Shown here: one piece after another, positions 9,101 to 16,855 of the stretch | How the letters are laid out: each line of letters opens with the position of its first letter | Position numbering within the stretch: position 1 is the stretch's first letter | Assembly: GCF_963666145.1 (NCBI RefSeq) | Contig: NZ_OY762614.1 | Location: 6,260,576 to 6,324,575 of the forward strand | Direction: 5' to 3' | Origin: an uncultured Desulfobacter sp. | GTDB taxonomy: Bacteria > Desulfobacterota > Desulfobacteria > Desulfobacterales > Desulfobacteraceae | DNA: 64,000 nt | Program-made: the position numbers and the translations under genes | The notes under the pieces: generated by a model | Seen by the model: only the letters and a program-made list of their open reading frames with translations | Database searches by the model: none | What the model was told of the DNA's origin: nothing

Positions 9101-10370
9101 CCCCCCAGGGAGCAGGCGTATCTTGAACCCTTACCCCGGTATTTTTAAACGGCGAATCGTCCGGCAGGGCATTAAAATTGTTGGATGGCGGCAGCAGTTC
9201 CTGATTCATGGCCATGACTGTTTTGATAAATCCGGCCGCACCGGCACCTGTCAGCAAGTGGCCGATGTTGGACTTCACAGATCCAATGGACAGGCTTGTG
9301 TCCATGCATCGATATGTTTCAAGCATCTGTACGATGCTTCGAACTTCCACCTGATCTCCCTTGGGCGTTCCGGAGCCATGACACTCCATGTACTGGATAT
9401 CATCAAAGGACCAGCCGGCCATATCAAAGGCATGGCACATGGCCCGGACCTGACCTTCACTGGCCGGAGCCACCAGGTTGCCTTCAATATCGTTGCTCAC
9501 GCCCCATCCTTTAATCACTGCATGGATGGTGTCCTGGCAGGCCAGGGCATCGTCCAGGCGTTTGAGCAGAACTAAACCGGCCCCCTCCCCCACCACCAAT
9601 CCATTGGCATCCCGGTCAAAGGGGGCGCAACGACCCGTGGGTGACAGGGCCTGCAGCTGGGTGAATCCCACCTGGGTATACAAAGACTGGGGTCGGGACA
9701 CCCCGCCTGCCACCATGGCATCCACCTTTCCTGACAGCAGTTGCTCGCAGGCAAGTTTTATGGAAAATAGAGATGAAGCACAGGCGGCATCCAGGGTAAA
9801 ACTGCCGCCGGCCAATCCAAACACCCTTGCCAGAATCGAAGCCGGAGCCGACAGCATTCCGGCACCCCATGCCTGGTGTATGGATGGCATGACAGGATTG
9901 GCAGCCCAAAAAAGATCGTGGGTCAGCCGTGACGCTCCTGGCGTAGGCAAGGCAATGGCGGCCAGCACAACCCCTGTGCGCGCAAGGTTTTCCCTGGACA
10001 GCCGGGCGTTGCGGATTAAATCACCGCCGACAGCAAGGGTCAGATGGTGAACCGGATCCAGGTGATAGAAAAAATCATTGTCCAGGCCATGCATAGGCAT
10101 GTCCGCACAGGAATAAAGGTCCAGGTTGGCAGGATCGAATACAGATGGGCGGATCAATCCGGCAAACCGGCTGCAGGCACGGTCTGGTAAAGGGGCACCG
10201 GCACGGTTGTCCACCATAATGTCAGAGGGCACACCCCATCTGTCCTGGGGCACCGGAATGATACTGGATTTTTTCGCCATAACATTGGCAATGAACTGTT
10301 GGGTATCACAGGCGCCGGGAAATATACCTGCCATGCCGACCACGGCAATATCTACGCGTTTCAAACTCAT
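6177..10370 (-). CDS. PfaC-like polyketide/PUFA synthase subunit: KS - CLF - DH - DH
   Basis: A 1397-residue iterative fatty-acid/polyketide synthase subunit resembling PfaC of omega-3 PUFA synthases. Domains in order: an active ketosynthase (about 1-450) with Cys197 in DAACASS, His331 in CHGSGT and His371 in NIGH; a second ketosynthase-fold domain (about 470-905) with Glu657 where the Cys should be (FTLSADEASG), hence a chain-length-factor-like partner; then two FabA-like hot-dog dehydratase domains (about 1010-1397), the second with TCHFIDDMVMPG at 1279-1290. It is shorter than typical PfaC (about 2000 residues). No AT, ACP, KR or ER partners are in the window, so those activities must come from elsewhere. 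First gene of the operon; its stop overlaps the oleA start. Probable role: supplying polyunsaturated acyl chains to OleA. Confidence 0.85.
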   Translation of the reverse strand: MSLKRVDIAVVGMAGIFPGACDTQQFIANVMAKKSSIIPVPQDRWGVPSDIMVDNRAGAPLPDRACSRFAGLIRPSVFDPANLDLYSCADMPMHGLDNDFFYHLDPVHHLTLAVGGDLIRNARLSRENLARTGVVLAAIALPTPGASRLTHDLFWAANPVMPSIHQAWGAGMLSAPASILARVFGLAGGSFTLDAACASSLFSIKLACEQLLSGKVDAMVAGGVSRPQSLYTQVGFTQLQALSPTGRCAPFDRDANGLVVGEGAGLVLLKRLDDALACQDTIHAVIKGWGVSNDIEGNLVAPASEGQVRAMCHAFDMAGWSFDDIQYMECHGSGTPKGDQVEVRSIVQMLETYRCMDTSLSIGSVKSNIGHLLTGAGAAGFIKTVMAMNQELLPPSNNFNALPDDSPFKNTGVRVQDTPAPWGAGGDGEPMRAAVSAFGFGGINAQILVESFKPEFRSYAVGALPALVEKSVPCAIVGMGLISGGAANLGDFSQLLFGGKTLAGRPGEARWRRSDHLPPEIRNAQTLFMDELSIDLKDFNIPPNQMHQILPQHLIMLKAAMAALADAGISPKPDASQPPRVNMGCAVGIDFDFGATDYHLRWQIQGQDNNVSQDVLDTIGPSLNFDSTLGALGGIVASRLARAFKLGGPCFTLSADEASGQTAIDIAVKSLSSGETNTFLCAAVDLAGDIRSFSRDLVLTGADPMTLPSEGAVALVLKPLAAAQKDNDRIYAVVNGVGAAGGAALAGETGVQAQGFRSTVVQTSLQTALDQAGIPLNEIGLGTATHSASHFLGAAETSVFESKDLPVFCPSALSGHAGMAAGLFTVTAAALCLYARKFPGCLPNTSGIPQTAVAGCLTRDGIAGHVVLSGYRNPGQGGDGPDIPLAQDKNETSPTRIRIPMTRPPFPRNLISTEDLGFELPAAPLWGACDNIPELLAQTQAVTARAHERFLELSAQNTQAMTEQLAAIAGALSTGANVSTGLEPICPSQETTILPDLFMDREQCLEFAVGKAGNVLGPDFDIIDTYPVRVRLPAEPLMLVDRIVSVHGEKLSLTSGKVVTQHDVLENAWYLDGGKAPVSISIEAGQADLFLCSWLGIDHKVKGKRKYRLLDAKVTFHRSLPVPRETIEYHIEIDRFLKQGDIYLFFFHYQGYINQLPFISMRDGCAGFFTEQEVENSGGIILKKEDKEINIQGPPPEWFASKERLSLDYAQVEALRTGDLETAFGADFQGKRTGKNQWLPGGPMRLIHRVLDLDPTGGRFGMGRIIAQADIHPDDWFLTCHFIDDMVMPGTLMYECCAHTLRVFLQRMGWVLPHDDISYNVLENNESDLKCRGPVTRATKKALYDIEIKSIGYEPQPFVTADAHMFSDDLEIVFYKDMGMKLEGVTRQELEAYWRRR

Positions 10371-10434
10371 GGAGCCCCATATAATTTACCCGGAAAAAGA
10401 AAGCAAGCAGGCTTTGTAAAACTTGTGTAAAACG

Positions 10435-10517
10435 CCCCTGTGTTTGAACGATAAGTTGCCCACCTGCAGCTTTGCTTGCGCCTTGCATCTGGGCAACTTA
10501 TCGTCCAAACACAGGGG
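10435..10517. repeat. Long imperfect inverted repeat (27-bp arms, 29-base loop)
   Basis: Arms at 10435-10461 and 10491-10517 match at 26 of 27 positions as reverse complements. The single mismatch is A at 10448 against C at 10504. The loop contains CTGCAG. It lies between the 3' end of the rhomboid gene and the 5' end of the PfaC-like gene. There is no long T run on either strand, so it is not a textbook rho-independent terminator, although the transcript would fold very strongly. It could be a processed structure insulating the two genes, or a MITE/REP-like repeat unit. Confidence 0.8.
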
Positions 10518-10528
10518 GTGATTAGGCG

Positions 10529-11239
10529 CTATTTAAATATTGCTGTCACACCTTCGAATATTGAACGGAATAAAAGAAGAGCGGTGAATGCGGACATGCC
10601 TGTACAAATTAGTATATCAATTAACCCTGATTTACGGCGCTCTTCGTATCCAAAAAGAAAAGCCAGGGCAAAACCTGCGGCAAATCCGCCGCCATGGCCC
10701 CAGTTGTTGATATTGGGCAGGATCAGGCCAATGAGCACCAGGCTGAAAATCCAGGACTTGGTTTGATCAAACACCATCTTTCCCCAATATCCTCCCCGGG
10801 ACCAGCCATAATAGAACAGGGCACCGATGAGCCCGCAAAGCCCTGCAGAAGCCCCGATGGTCAAAGGCACACCGCCCAGGCAGGAAAGATAAAATCCACC
10901 TGCACCCGAAAGAATATATATGGACAGCATCCGGTAGAGACCAAACTCCTTAATCGTCAGCGGTGCAAGGGTGCGAAGTGCCAGCATGTTGAACAGGATA
11001 TGCAACAGACTGCCGTGCAGCCAGTTTGCGGTGAAAATGCTGGTCCAGTCATGGGTATAATTCAGCGCAATGGTCCCAGCTGCCCCTAAAAAAATCAGGG
11101 CATCACTGGAGGGTGCCATGGCAGTTAAAGGATTCATTGTAAAATGCAATCCCCGGGAAAACAGCAGGGATACCGCATACATGATCACGTTGACCCAGAT
11201 CAAAACATGGATCGTCAATTTTGTACGATTATCTATCAT
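10529..11239 (-). CDS. Rhomboid-family intramembrane serine protease
   Basis: Cleaves transmembrane segments of substrate proteins within the membrane. The 236-residue protein has the rhomboid core: HGSLLHILFNM (His80 and Asn84, oxyanion region), the nucleophile motif GASAGLCG with Ser131, and NWGHGGGFAAG with catalytic His182. About six hydrophobic spans are visible, the basic six-helix bacterial form, with no extra domain. All catalytic residues are present, so it should be active. The gene starts about 100 bases from the next gene and ends 12 bases before the long inverted repeat. Substrate unknown. Confidence 0.9.
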   Translation of the reverse strand: MIDNRTKLTIHVLIWVNVIMYAVSLLFSRGLHFTMNPLTAMAPSSDALIFLGAAGTIALNYTHDWTSIFTANWLHGSLLHILFNMLALRTLAPLTIKEFGLYRMLSIYILSGAGGFYLSCLGGVPLTIGASAGLCGLIGALFYYGWSRGGYWGKMVFDQTKSWIFSLVLIGLILPNINNWGHGGGFAAGFALAFLFGYEERRKSGLIDILICTGMSAFTALLLFRSIFEGVTAIFK

Positions 11240-11340
11240 AACGAAAAAAGGCCTGTTTTCAGAATCTGTTTGGCAATTCAGCGCTGTTTTAATGCCAAGA
11301 TTGCAGCCGATCGCTCAATTACCAGGCAGATACGTTAAGA

Positions 11341-11913
11341 TCAGTGGATGGTGATATCTTTTATTTTTACAGCGGCCAGATACTCTTTGACCGCTCCCAG
11401 GGTCAGGGCAAACATTTTAGTTCCAACAAGAATTACTATTGGGTCATCCGAAGCCCCGCAGGCATCTGCAAATACAGGCCCCATAACACCGGTGGGATCG
11501 GCACCTTCGGTCTGATTTTCCTGCATCTGCGCCACAAAGGTATCCAAACGATCCTTAAGTATGTTGAAATAATCAACCCGGGTTCCTGTGGTGGTTTCGG
11601 TCAGGGTTGACACATTGTTGGAAATTTCCCTGATCTGTTCCCAGAACGACTGGGTCAAAGGGGCCTTGTTCTTATCTGTTGCCGGCATGAAAAAGGCCAT
11701 GGCCCACCCCACACTCAGGATCTTAAGAATGGCCAGTTCATATTCCAGACGGTTCATATCTACAAAATGTTCTTTGGGAACGGTGCCCAAAAGTGATTTG
11801 ATGTCAGCCCTGTCAATGGCAAAGGCTGAAAGATTTTCTGCCACCTGGTCCACGGTAAGGGTTCCTGCCGGGTTATCTTGCATATTATAAGGTCGTCCTT
11901 TATCTGCACTCAT
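11341..11913 (-). CDS. Hypothetical protein, unknown family
   Basis: A 190-residue predicted soluble protein that I do not recognise. Composition is mixed helical with two moderately hydrophobic stretches (AILKILSVGWAMAFFMP and TKMFALTLGAVKEYLAAV), neither a clear transmembrane span, and no Cys cluster or nucleotide-binding motif. The start at 11913 has a weak ribosome-binding site; an internal ATG at 11883 (MQDNPAGTL) is preceded by AAAGGA and is a possible alternative. It lies about 100 bases upstream of the rhomboid gene on the same strand and is divergent from the sirtuin gene, with which it shares a 113-base promoter region. Codon use resembles its neighbours, so it is probably a real gene. 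Confidence 0.7.
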   Translation of the reverse strand: MSADKGRPYNMQDNPAGTLTVDQVAENLSAFAIDRADIKSLLGTVPKEHFVDMNRLEYELAILKILSVGWAMAFFMPATDKNKAPLTQSFWEQIREISNNVSTLTETTTGTRVDYFNILKDRLDTFVAQMQENQTEGADPTGVMGPVFADACGASDDPIVILVGTKMFALTLGAVKEYLAAVKIKDITIH

Positions 11914-12026
11914 CTCTGTTTTGATTTACCTTTACCTACTATCAAAATTTGGGTATCTTTAACCGTTAAAAACTTAAAATAACAATCCCCCGGTCAAGTG
12001 TAAACCCCAGAAGGTAACGATACGCC

Positions 12027-12770
12027 ATGAATATTTATCAGGAAGCTGCCCAAAAAATTATTGATTCCAATTACTGTGTTGCCTTTACCGGTGCCGGTAT
12101 CTCCGTTGAAAGCGGCATCCCGCCCTTTCGGGGCAGAAACGGGCTGTGGAATAAATATGATCCCAACTCCTTTGAAATTGAGTATTTTCTCCAGAACACG
12201 GCCAAGGCCTGGGAGATCATTCGGGATATTTTCTATGACCTGTTTGGCCAGGTGCGGCCCAATACGGCCCACTATGCCCTGGCAGAGATGGAGCAGCGGG
12301 GCCTGTTAAAATCAATCATCACCCAGAATATTGACAATCTGCACAAGGATGCCGGGAGCAAGGAAGTGTATGAATTTCATGGATCATTAAAAGAGATCAT
12401 CTGCCTAAACTGCGGGCAAAAAGTCAACGTGTCCCAGGTGGATATGACCCATTTACCCCCCACCTGTTTTACCTGTGGTGGTCTTTTGAAACCGGATGTG
12501 GTGTTTTTCGGAGAAGCCATCCCCGAATATGCGGCGTCTAAGTCCGTTGATGCGGCCCAGCATGCAGACTGCATGATATTGATCGGCACCACGGGCACGG
12601 TGGCACCGGCCAACACCCTGCCCTCCCGTGCCAAAGCCGCCGGCACCACCATCATAGAGATCAACCCATCCCCATCGGAATACACCGATCGAATCACGGA
12701 TATATTCATCCAGGACAACGCCACAAGGGCCATGGAACATCTCATGGAAGCCATTGACGAGCTTGTCTGA
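12027..12770 (+). CDS. cobB: NAD-dependent protein deacylase, sirtuin (Sir2/CobB) family
   Basis: Removes acetyl or other acyl groups from lysines using NAD+, giving nicotinamide and O-acyl-ADP-ribose. The 247-residue protein has the NAD-binding GAGIS at 22-26 and PPFRGRNGLW after it, TQNID at 99-103, catalytic His118 in EFHGSL, and a complete zinc site of two pairs, Cys126/Cys129 and Cys147/Cys150. The class III Tyr/Arg pair for succinyl/malonyl preference is not obvious, so I leave acyl specificity open. The gene is followed after 55 bases by a HIT protein on the same strand, probably co-transcribed. Assignment is firm. Confidence 0.92.
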   Translation: MNIYQEAAQKIIDSNYCVAFTGAGISVESGIPPFRGRNGLWNKYDPNSFEIEYFLQNTAKAWEIIRDIFYDLFGQVRPNTAHYALAEMEQRGLLKSIITQNIDNLHKDAGSKEVYEFHGSLKEIICLNCGQKVNVSQVDMTHLPPTCFTCGGLLKPDVVFFGEAIPEYAASKSVDAAQHADCMILIGTTGTVAPANTLPSRAKAAGTTIIEINPSPSEYTDRITDIFIQDNATRAMEHLMEAIDELV

Positions 12771-12825
12771 CAGCCATAACAATTATCTAAAAGCGAATAA
12801 AGCCATACTACGTTAGGAGAAAAAT

Positions 12826-13158
12826 ATGCCCGACGACTGTCTTTTCTGTAAAATTGCCAACCATGAACTGCCCAGCGACATGCTGTATGAAGACGACGAC
12901 TATGTGGTGTTTAAAGATATCCATCCCAAGGCTCCTGTTCACCTGCTGATCGTACCCAAAACCCATATCCGCAGTGTTAATAACATAGAACCTGAACATA
13001 CCGAACTTGTGGGGGGCTTGTTTACCCTTGCCGCCAAGATGGCCCTGAAACAAGGGATCAACAAATCCGGATACAAGCTGCTCTTTAATGTGGAAAAAGG
13101 CGGTGATCAGGAGATCTTTCACCTGCATCTTCACCTGTTCGGCAGATGGGAAAAATAA
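12826..13158 (+). CDS. HIT-family nucleotide-binding protein (HinT-like)
   Basis: Small cytoplasmic purine-nucleoside phosphoramidate hydrolase of the histidine-triad family. The 110-residue protein opens with DCLFCKIANHELPS, typical of Hint proteins, and ends with the triad HLHLHLF (His99, His101, His103) followed by GRW. Length is normal for Hint1/HinT. A good ribosome-binding site (TAGGAG) sits 7 bases before the ATG. It probably shares a transcript with the sirtuin upstream, and converges with the membrane protein gene that ends at 13180. Confidence 0.92.
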   Translation: MPDDCLFCKIANHELPSDMLYEDDDYVVFKDIHPKAPVHLLIVPKTHIRSVNNIEPEHTELVGGLFTLAAKMALKQGINKSGYKLLFNVEKGGDQEIFHLHLHLFGRWEK

Positions 13159-13179
13159 ATATTAAGTGCTTGTAAGCCG

Positions 13180-13896
13180 TCAGCAAGTGGGGCCTGGCTG
13201 TTCGGTCGTTTTCTTGCTCAATCCGGCCATCGCCAGAATGATGCCGAGCACAATTCCAAGGATTGCCGCAAAAAGCATCTGAGAATCCGGCGGCAGGAGA
13301 AAGGTTATCGTATGAGCCGGAATCCAGAAAAACGGCAATGTCTTCTTGAACACAAAGCCCCACATCACCGACCAGTCGATTGATTTTAAGACTTTCTCCA
13401 TATCTATTTCCGAAAAATACCCTGTTATTGTCCCTCCGGTTTCTTCTATATGAATATCGGAAATCTTATGAAATGTCATGAAGATCGGAGAAAATATCAA
13501 ATTTATGCAGACACTGATTGTAAACGCGGCAGCGAGTTTCAGCATGGAAAACGGCCCGGCAAGAACCGATTCCGGCAGTGGATAAATATAGTGATCAAAT
13601 ACAGCCGTTGAGCCTATTGCAAAAATGGTAAATGCAATTTTAATCATTACACCGGTGATGCCCCAAAACAGGGCCCTGGGAAGGAGTCCGAACCCTTTCT
13701 TGAAGTAAACGCCTTTTAAAATTCGAAGCCCGATGACTTCCCCCATTGTCGCCAGGAATGCAAATTTGAGAAAGCTCATAATCAAGGCGTGCCGGAAGAT
13801 CATAGCAGCGTAAAGATTCTGCACCGGCTCAAGGAAGGCAAACGGAACAAAGAAGAGAACGAGAAAAACTGCAAAATAAATATCTTTTGTTTGCAT
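13180..13896 (-). CDS. Integral membrane protein, possibly Mpv17/PMP22-like
   Basis: A 238-residue protein with about six hydrophobic segments, the last at the C-terminus (LFAAILGIVLGIILAMAGL). The C-terminal part, FWIPAHTITFLLPPDSQMLFAA, resembles bacterial proteins grouped with the Mpv17/PMP22 family, which have a conserved W-x-P-x-H-x-x-T-F-x-x-P pattern; this is a recollection of pattern, not a search. The gene lies 39 bases after the last dehydrogenase subunit gene on the same strand, so it may be the distal gene of that catabolic operon. Transport or a membrane-stress role cannot be told from the sequence. Confidence 0.75.
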   Translation of the reverse strand: MQTKDIYFAVFLVLFFVPFAFLEPVQNLYAAMIFRHALIMSFLKFAFLATMGEVIGLRILKGVYFKKGFGLLPRALFWGITGVMIKIAFTIFAIGSTAVFDHYIYPLPESVLAGPFSMLKLAAAFTISVCINLIFSPIFMTFHKISDIHIEETGGTITGYFSEIDMEKVLKSIDWSVMWGFVFKKTLPFFWIPAHTITFLLPPDSQMLFAAILGIVLGIILAMAGLSKKTTEQPGPTC

Positions 13897-13935
13897 TATA
13901 AATCCACTTTTTGGAATAAAGCCGGAGGCTTGAAT

Positions 13936-15063
13936 TTATGAACCGCTAAACCGGCCATAATTAAGCTCACGGATATCGATGGAAGGGGTTTCGTCGCAGG
14001 CCATTTCCGACAGCACAGTACCCACGGCGGGAGAAATTCCAAAACCGTGACCAGAGAATCCAAACGCCAGAATCAAACCAGGAACCGCTTCGACATGGTC
14101 TATTACCGGGACTTTATCCTCGCACCAATCAATAAAACCGACCCAGCTGCGAACCACTTTTGCGTGTTTCAAGGCAGGGATGTAGCTTAGTATCCCTTTG
14201 CATGTCGCGGCCGTGGCATCGGCCGGCGGATGATTCACTACACTTTTAATAAACTCAGAATCCAGCGGCGTTCCCGCACCGAAAATAAATGATCCATGGG
14301 TGGTTTGATGGCCGTAAAAATCCGCCATGGCTGTGCCAAGCATCTGATAAAACATGGGTGGCTGTGCATCGGTGATCAAGGTATTCAGTGCGATTTTCTT
14401 AACAGGCACTTCTACGCCGACGGTTTCAGCAATCGCCTGGCTTTCATATCCGGCCGCCAGGACAATTTTTTCTGCTTCAAACTCCCCGCTGGTGGTTACG
14501 ACCGTTCTCGCCCGGCCGGCAACTTTTTTGATTGCCAGCACACTTTGTTCAAAAAGGAAATGTACGCCTAACGCGTTGGCCTTGTTGTAAAATGCTAACG
14601 TTGCAAGCAGCGGATTGGCATGGCCATCACTTTGGCACCAGCTAGCCCCGATCACTTCATCAGACAGGTGCGGACAAATTTCTCTGACCTCTTCTCCGCT
14701 TATCATCTTCACATCAAGACCCAGGGAAACAGCAACATCGGTGAGCCCCTGCAGGATTTTAAGGTGCTCATCGGTTTTGCCCAGTCGAAGATTCCCCCGC
14801 TGGTAATATTCGACATCCGCCCCCAATTCTTCGGACAGATGGGGCCAGAGATTTTGCACACCATACATGGCCAAAGGCAGCTCTCTTTTATCCCTGCCTG
14901 ACTGGCGTACCCCACCGCCATTGCGGCCGGACCCGCCATACCCAATTTTATTTCCCTTTTCCAGAACGATGACTGTTTTGCCTTTTTTAGCTAAATAGTA
15001 GGCGGTCGAACAGCCTATAATACCGCCACCAATAATGATCACATCCGCATTTGTCTTCATCAA
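13936..15063 (-). CDS. FAD-dependent amino/imino-acid dehydrogenase subunit (HcnC / DAO-like, beta subunit)
   Basis: Catalytic flavoprotein of a three-subunit dehydrogenase related to HcnABC, opine oxidases and D-hydroxyproline dehydrogenases. The 375-residue DAO-family protein has the dinucleotide-binding motif GGGIIG at residues 12-17 with the acidic end of the second strand (VIVLEKG). It contains the GRNGGGVRQSGRD region seen in sarcosine-oxidase-beta-like proteins and ends with the FAD-contacting FGFSGHGFGISPAVG. It starts 4 bases inside the end of the alpha subunit gene. The substrate amine is oxidised here and electrons pass through the partner subunits. Substrate identity is not determinable from sequence. 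Confidence 0.85.
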   Translation of the reverse strand: MMKTNADVIIIGGGIIGCSTAYYLAKKGKTVIVLEKGNKIGYGGSGRNGGGVRQSGRDKRELPLAMYGVQNLWPHLSEELGADVEYYQRGNLRLGKTDEHLKILQGLTDVAVSLGLDVKMISGEEVREICPHLSDEVIGASWCQSDGHANPLLATLAFYNKANALGVHFLFEQSVLAIKKVAGRARTVVTTSGEFEAEKIVLAAGYESQAIAETVGVEVPVKKIALNTLITDAQPPMFYQMLGTAMADFYGHQTTHGSFIFGAGTPLDSEFIKSVVNHPPADATAATCKGILSYIPALKHAKVVRSWVGFIDWCEDKVPVIDHVEAVPGLILAFGFSGHGFGISPAVGTVLSEMACDETPSIDIRELNYGRFSGS

Positions 15064-16454
15064 CGTTCCTCTCCTACTTCCAGATTCGCCAATTGTTCGA
15101 TACTTAAAGGTTGAAGTGGCGGTCTGACCCGAAATGTGCCAACCTGTGCAATATCAAGCGCACAACACGCTGCGATCATTTCGGCAATGGTCGCCCCGCA
15201 CATTCTTCCCTGACAGGGGCCCATCCCCGCGCGCGTCTCTCCTTTAATCTGGGCTGGATGGCGTGCCCCTTTGGCTATCGCCTCACGGATTTGACCTGCA
15301 GTCAACTCTTCACAGCGACAAACAAGTGTTTCATCGTCGGGTGGTACCAGTGCCTGCCGGCTTGGTGGAAAGACGTGGTCGATAAAGGGACGAATCAACT
15401 TTTGCCGATGTGCCTTTTTCAGGTAGGGTTGAGCCAGACGATCGCGCTCGGCCCTGGTGAAGACCTCAAGCTTGCAGCCGGCATCAATGGCAGCCAGGTG
15501 ACCTGCAATTTCCGCCACCGGCCCGCCGTTAATGCCGCCGGCATCTCCAGCCACTGAAATGCCCGGCACGCTTGTTCTCCCCCAGCGGTCAAGCACCGGC
15601 CGCCAGTAGCGCTGGGGCGCGTACCATTCGTGTTCACAGTTGAGCAATCGACTGAAACACAGATTCGGCACCACCCCTTCATGCAGCAGGACCATTGCGG
15701 CAGGCACTTTGTGTTGCGTGCCGCGGCAGGAAAATGTCAACCCTTCTGCCTGATGCTTACCGAAGACAGCCAGGTCTCGACAACCGATGTAAACCGGCAC
15801 ACCTGCGCGTTTCACCTTCAGCCTCATCTGCAGACCTTTAAAAAGGTAACTGCTCTGGCATAATGCTCTGGGCAGGAAAGGCATTGCCTTGAAGTAATCC
15901 TTTAAGCCGGACGTTTCCACCATTGCAGAAATTTTAACGCCGTTATCGATCAGATGGCAGGCGGTCAGTAACAACAACGGCCCGCTGCCAGCCAAAACAA
16001 CCGGGCTTTGGGGAACCATATCTGCTGACTTGAACAGAATATCCGCAGCTGCGGCACCCATCACCCCAGGAAGTGTCCAATTGGGAATCGGCATCGGCCG
16101 CTCTAGGGCCCCGACGCTGAAAATAATCTGGCGACCACGCACCCGCTGGAGTAAGCTTTCGGATATCAAATCGACATTGAACGCGTTATCGATGTTCCAG
16201 ACACTGTTATTGGGCAGGTAGGTGACACCGGATGCACGAAATGACTCGACCAGTTGCTTGCCGGCAAGATAATCCTTGCCAAGCGTATCTGCATTTTCAG
16301 GAAGACTGCGCTCTATTGAACGATAGAACTGCCCCCCGGGTTCGGGTTGCTCGTCGACCACCAAGGTTGAGAGGCCCAGTTTACCGGCAGTGACAGCCGC
16401 AGCAAGACCACCGGGGCCGGCACCAACAATAACCAAATCGTAGCGATTATTCAT
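15060..16454 (-). CDS. FAD/[2Fe-2S] dehydrogenase subunit (HcnB-like, alpha subunit)
   Basis: Second flavin subunit of the HcnABC-like dehydrogenase. The start chosen is the ATG at 16454, giving 464 residues beginning MNNRYDLVIVGAGPGG with the FAD motif GAGPGG at 11-16; the longer open frame upstream overlaps the [2Fe-2S] gene and has no coding character. A second dinucleotide motif (VVLAGSGPLLL) lies mid-protein. The C-terminal BFD-like domain has the four Cys pattern C-R-C-E-E-L and G-P-C-Q-G-R-M-C, binding a [2Fe-2S] cluster. It overlaps the small ferredoxin-like gene by 8 bases and the beta subunit gene by 4 bases, so the three are co-translated. Confidence 0.87.
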   Translation of the reverse strand: MNNRYDLVIVGAGPGGLAAAVTAGKLGLSTLVVDEQPEPGGQFYRSIERSLPENADTLGKDYLAGKQLVESFRASGVTYLPNNSVWNIDNAFNVDLISESLLQRVRGRQIIFSVGALERPMPIPNWTLPGVMGAAAADILFKSADMVPQSPVVLAGSGPLLLLTACHLIDNGVKISAMVETSGLKDYFKAMPFLPRALCQSSYLFKGLQMRLKVKRAGVPVYIGCRDLAVFGKHQAEGLTFSCRGTQHKVPAAMVLLHEGVVPNLCFSRLLNCEHEWYAPQRYWRPVLDRWGRTSVPGISVAGDAGGINGGPVAEIAGHLAAIDAGCKLEVFTRAERDRLAQPYLKKAHRQKLIRPFIDHVFPPSRQALVPPDDETLVCRCEELTAGQIREAIAKGARHPAQIKGETRAGMGPCQGRMCGATIAEMIAACCALDIAQVGTFRVRPPLQPLSIEQLANLEVGEER

Positions 16455-16752
16455 TGTCCGGCTCCTTTTTCCCGTACTGCCGCTTAACCACCATACCGTC
16501 GCGCACCTGGATCTTGCAGGCCTGCTGATTTGGAACGCCGTCAATCTCCATGAGGCACTCATGGCAGACGCCCATATGGCAGTAGGCCGCACGGTGTGCG
16601 CCACTGATTGGCGAGGTCCGGTTGTAGCCGGCGCCAGCCGCCATAACAGCCGCTATCACGGTATCAGTTGCCGGAACGTCCAACGGCTCGCCTTCAAAGG
16701 TAATCGTCACCCGATCCAATTCGGGTTTGTTATCATGCAATCTTTTCAACAT
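16447..16752 (-). CDS. [2Fe-2S] ferredoxin-like subunit (HcnA-like, gamma subunit)
   Basis: Small electron-transfer subunit of the dehydrogenase. The 101-residue protein has a plant-type ferredoxin fold pattern, CHMGVCHEC followed about 12 residues later by QQAC, the usual four Cys of HcnA/SoxA-N-like modules. The N-terminal half (ITFEGEPLDVPATDTVIAAV) is the typical beta-grasp start. In sarcosine oxidase this module is fused to the alpha subunit; here it is separate, as in HcnABC and hydroxyproline dehydrogenases. It lies 103 bases after the ornithine-cyclodeaminase-family gene and overlaps the alpha subunit. Confidence 0.87.
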   Translation of the reverse strand: MLKRLHDNKPELDRVTITFEGEPLDVPATDTVIAAVMAAGAGYNRTSPISGAHRAAYCHMGVCHECLMEIDGVPNQQACKIQVRDGMVVKRQYGKKEPDNE

Positions 16753-16855
16753 CTAAAATTCCTTACGATAAACAAAAAGCACCTCGGTTCTGTCTGACAG
16801 GCAGAAACCTACATACCTGCGCCGGGTCAACATTTCAAGGATTTTAAAATGATCA

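Noticed and set aside
15060..16604. Longer 514-residue version of the FAD subunit
   Set aside because: The first 50 residues come from the antisense-like frame of the [2Fe-2S] gene; the ATG at 16454 fits the family start and the 8-base overlap.
13936..16752. True hydrogen cyanide synthase HcnABC
   Set aside because: Relatedness is at family level only; RidA, a cyclodeaminase-family enzyme and a permease in the same cluster point to amino or imino acid breakdown.
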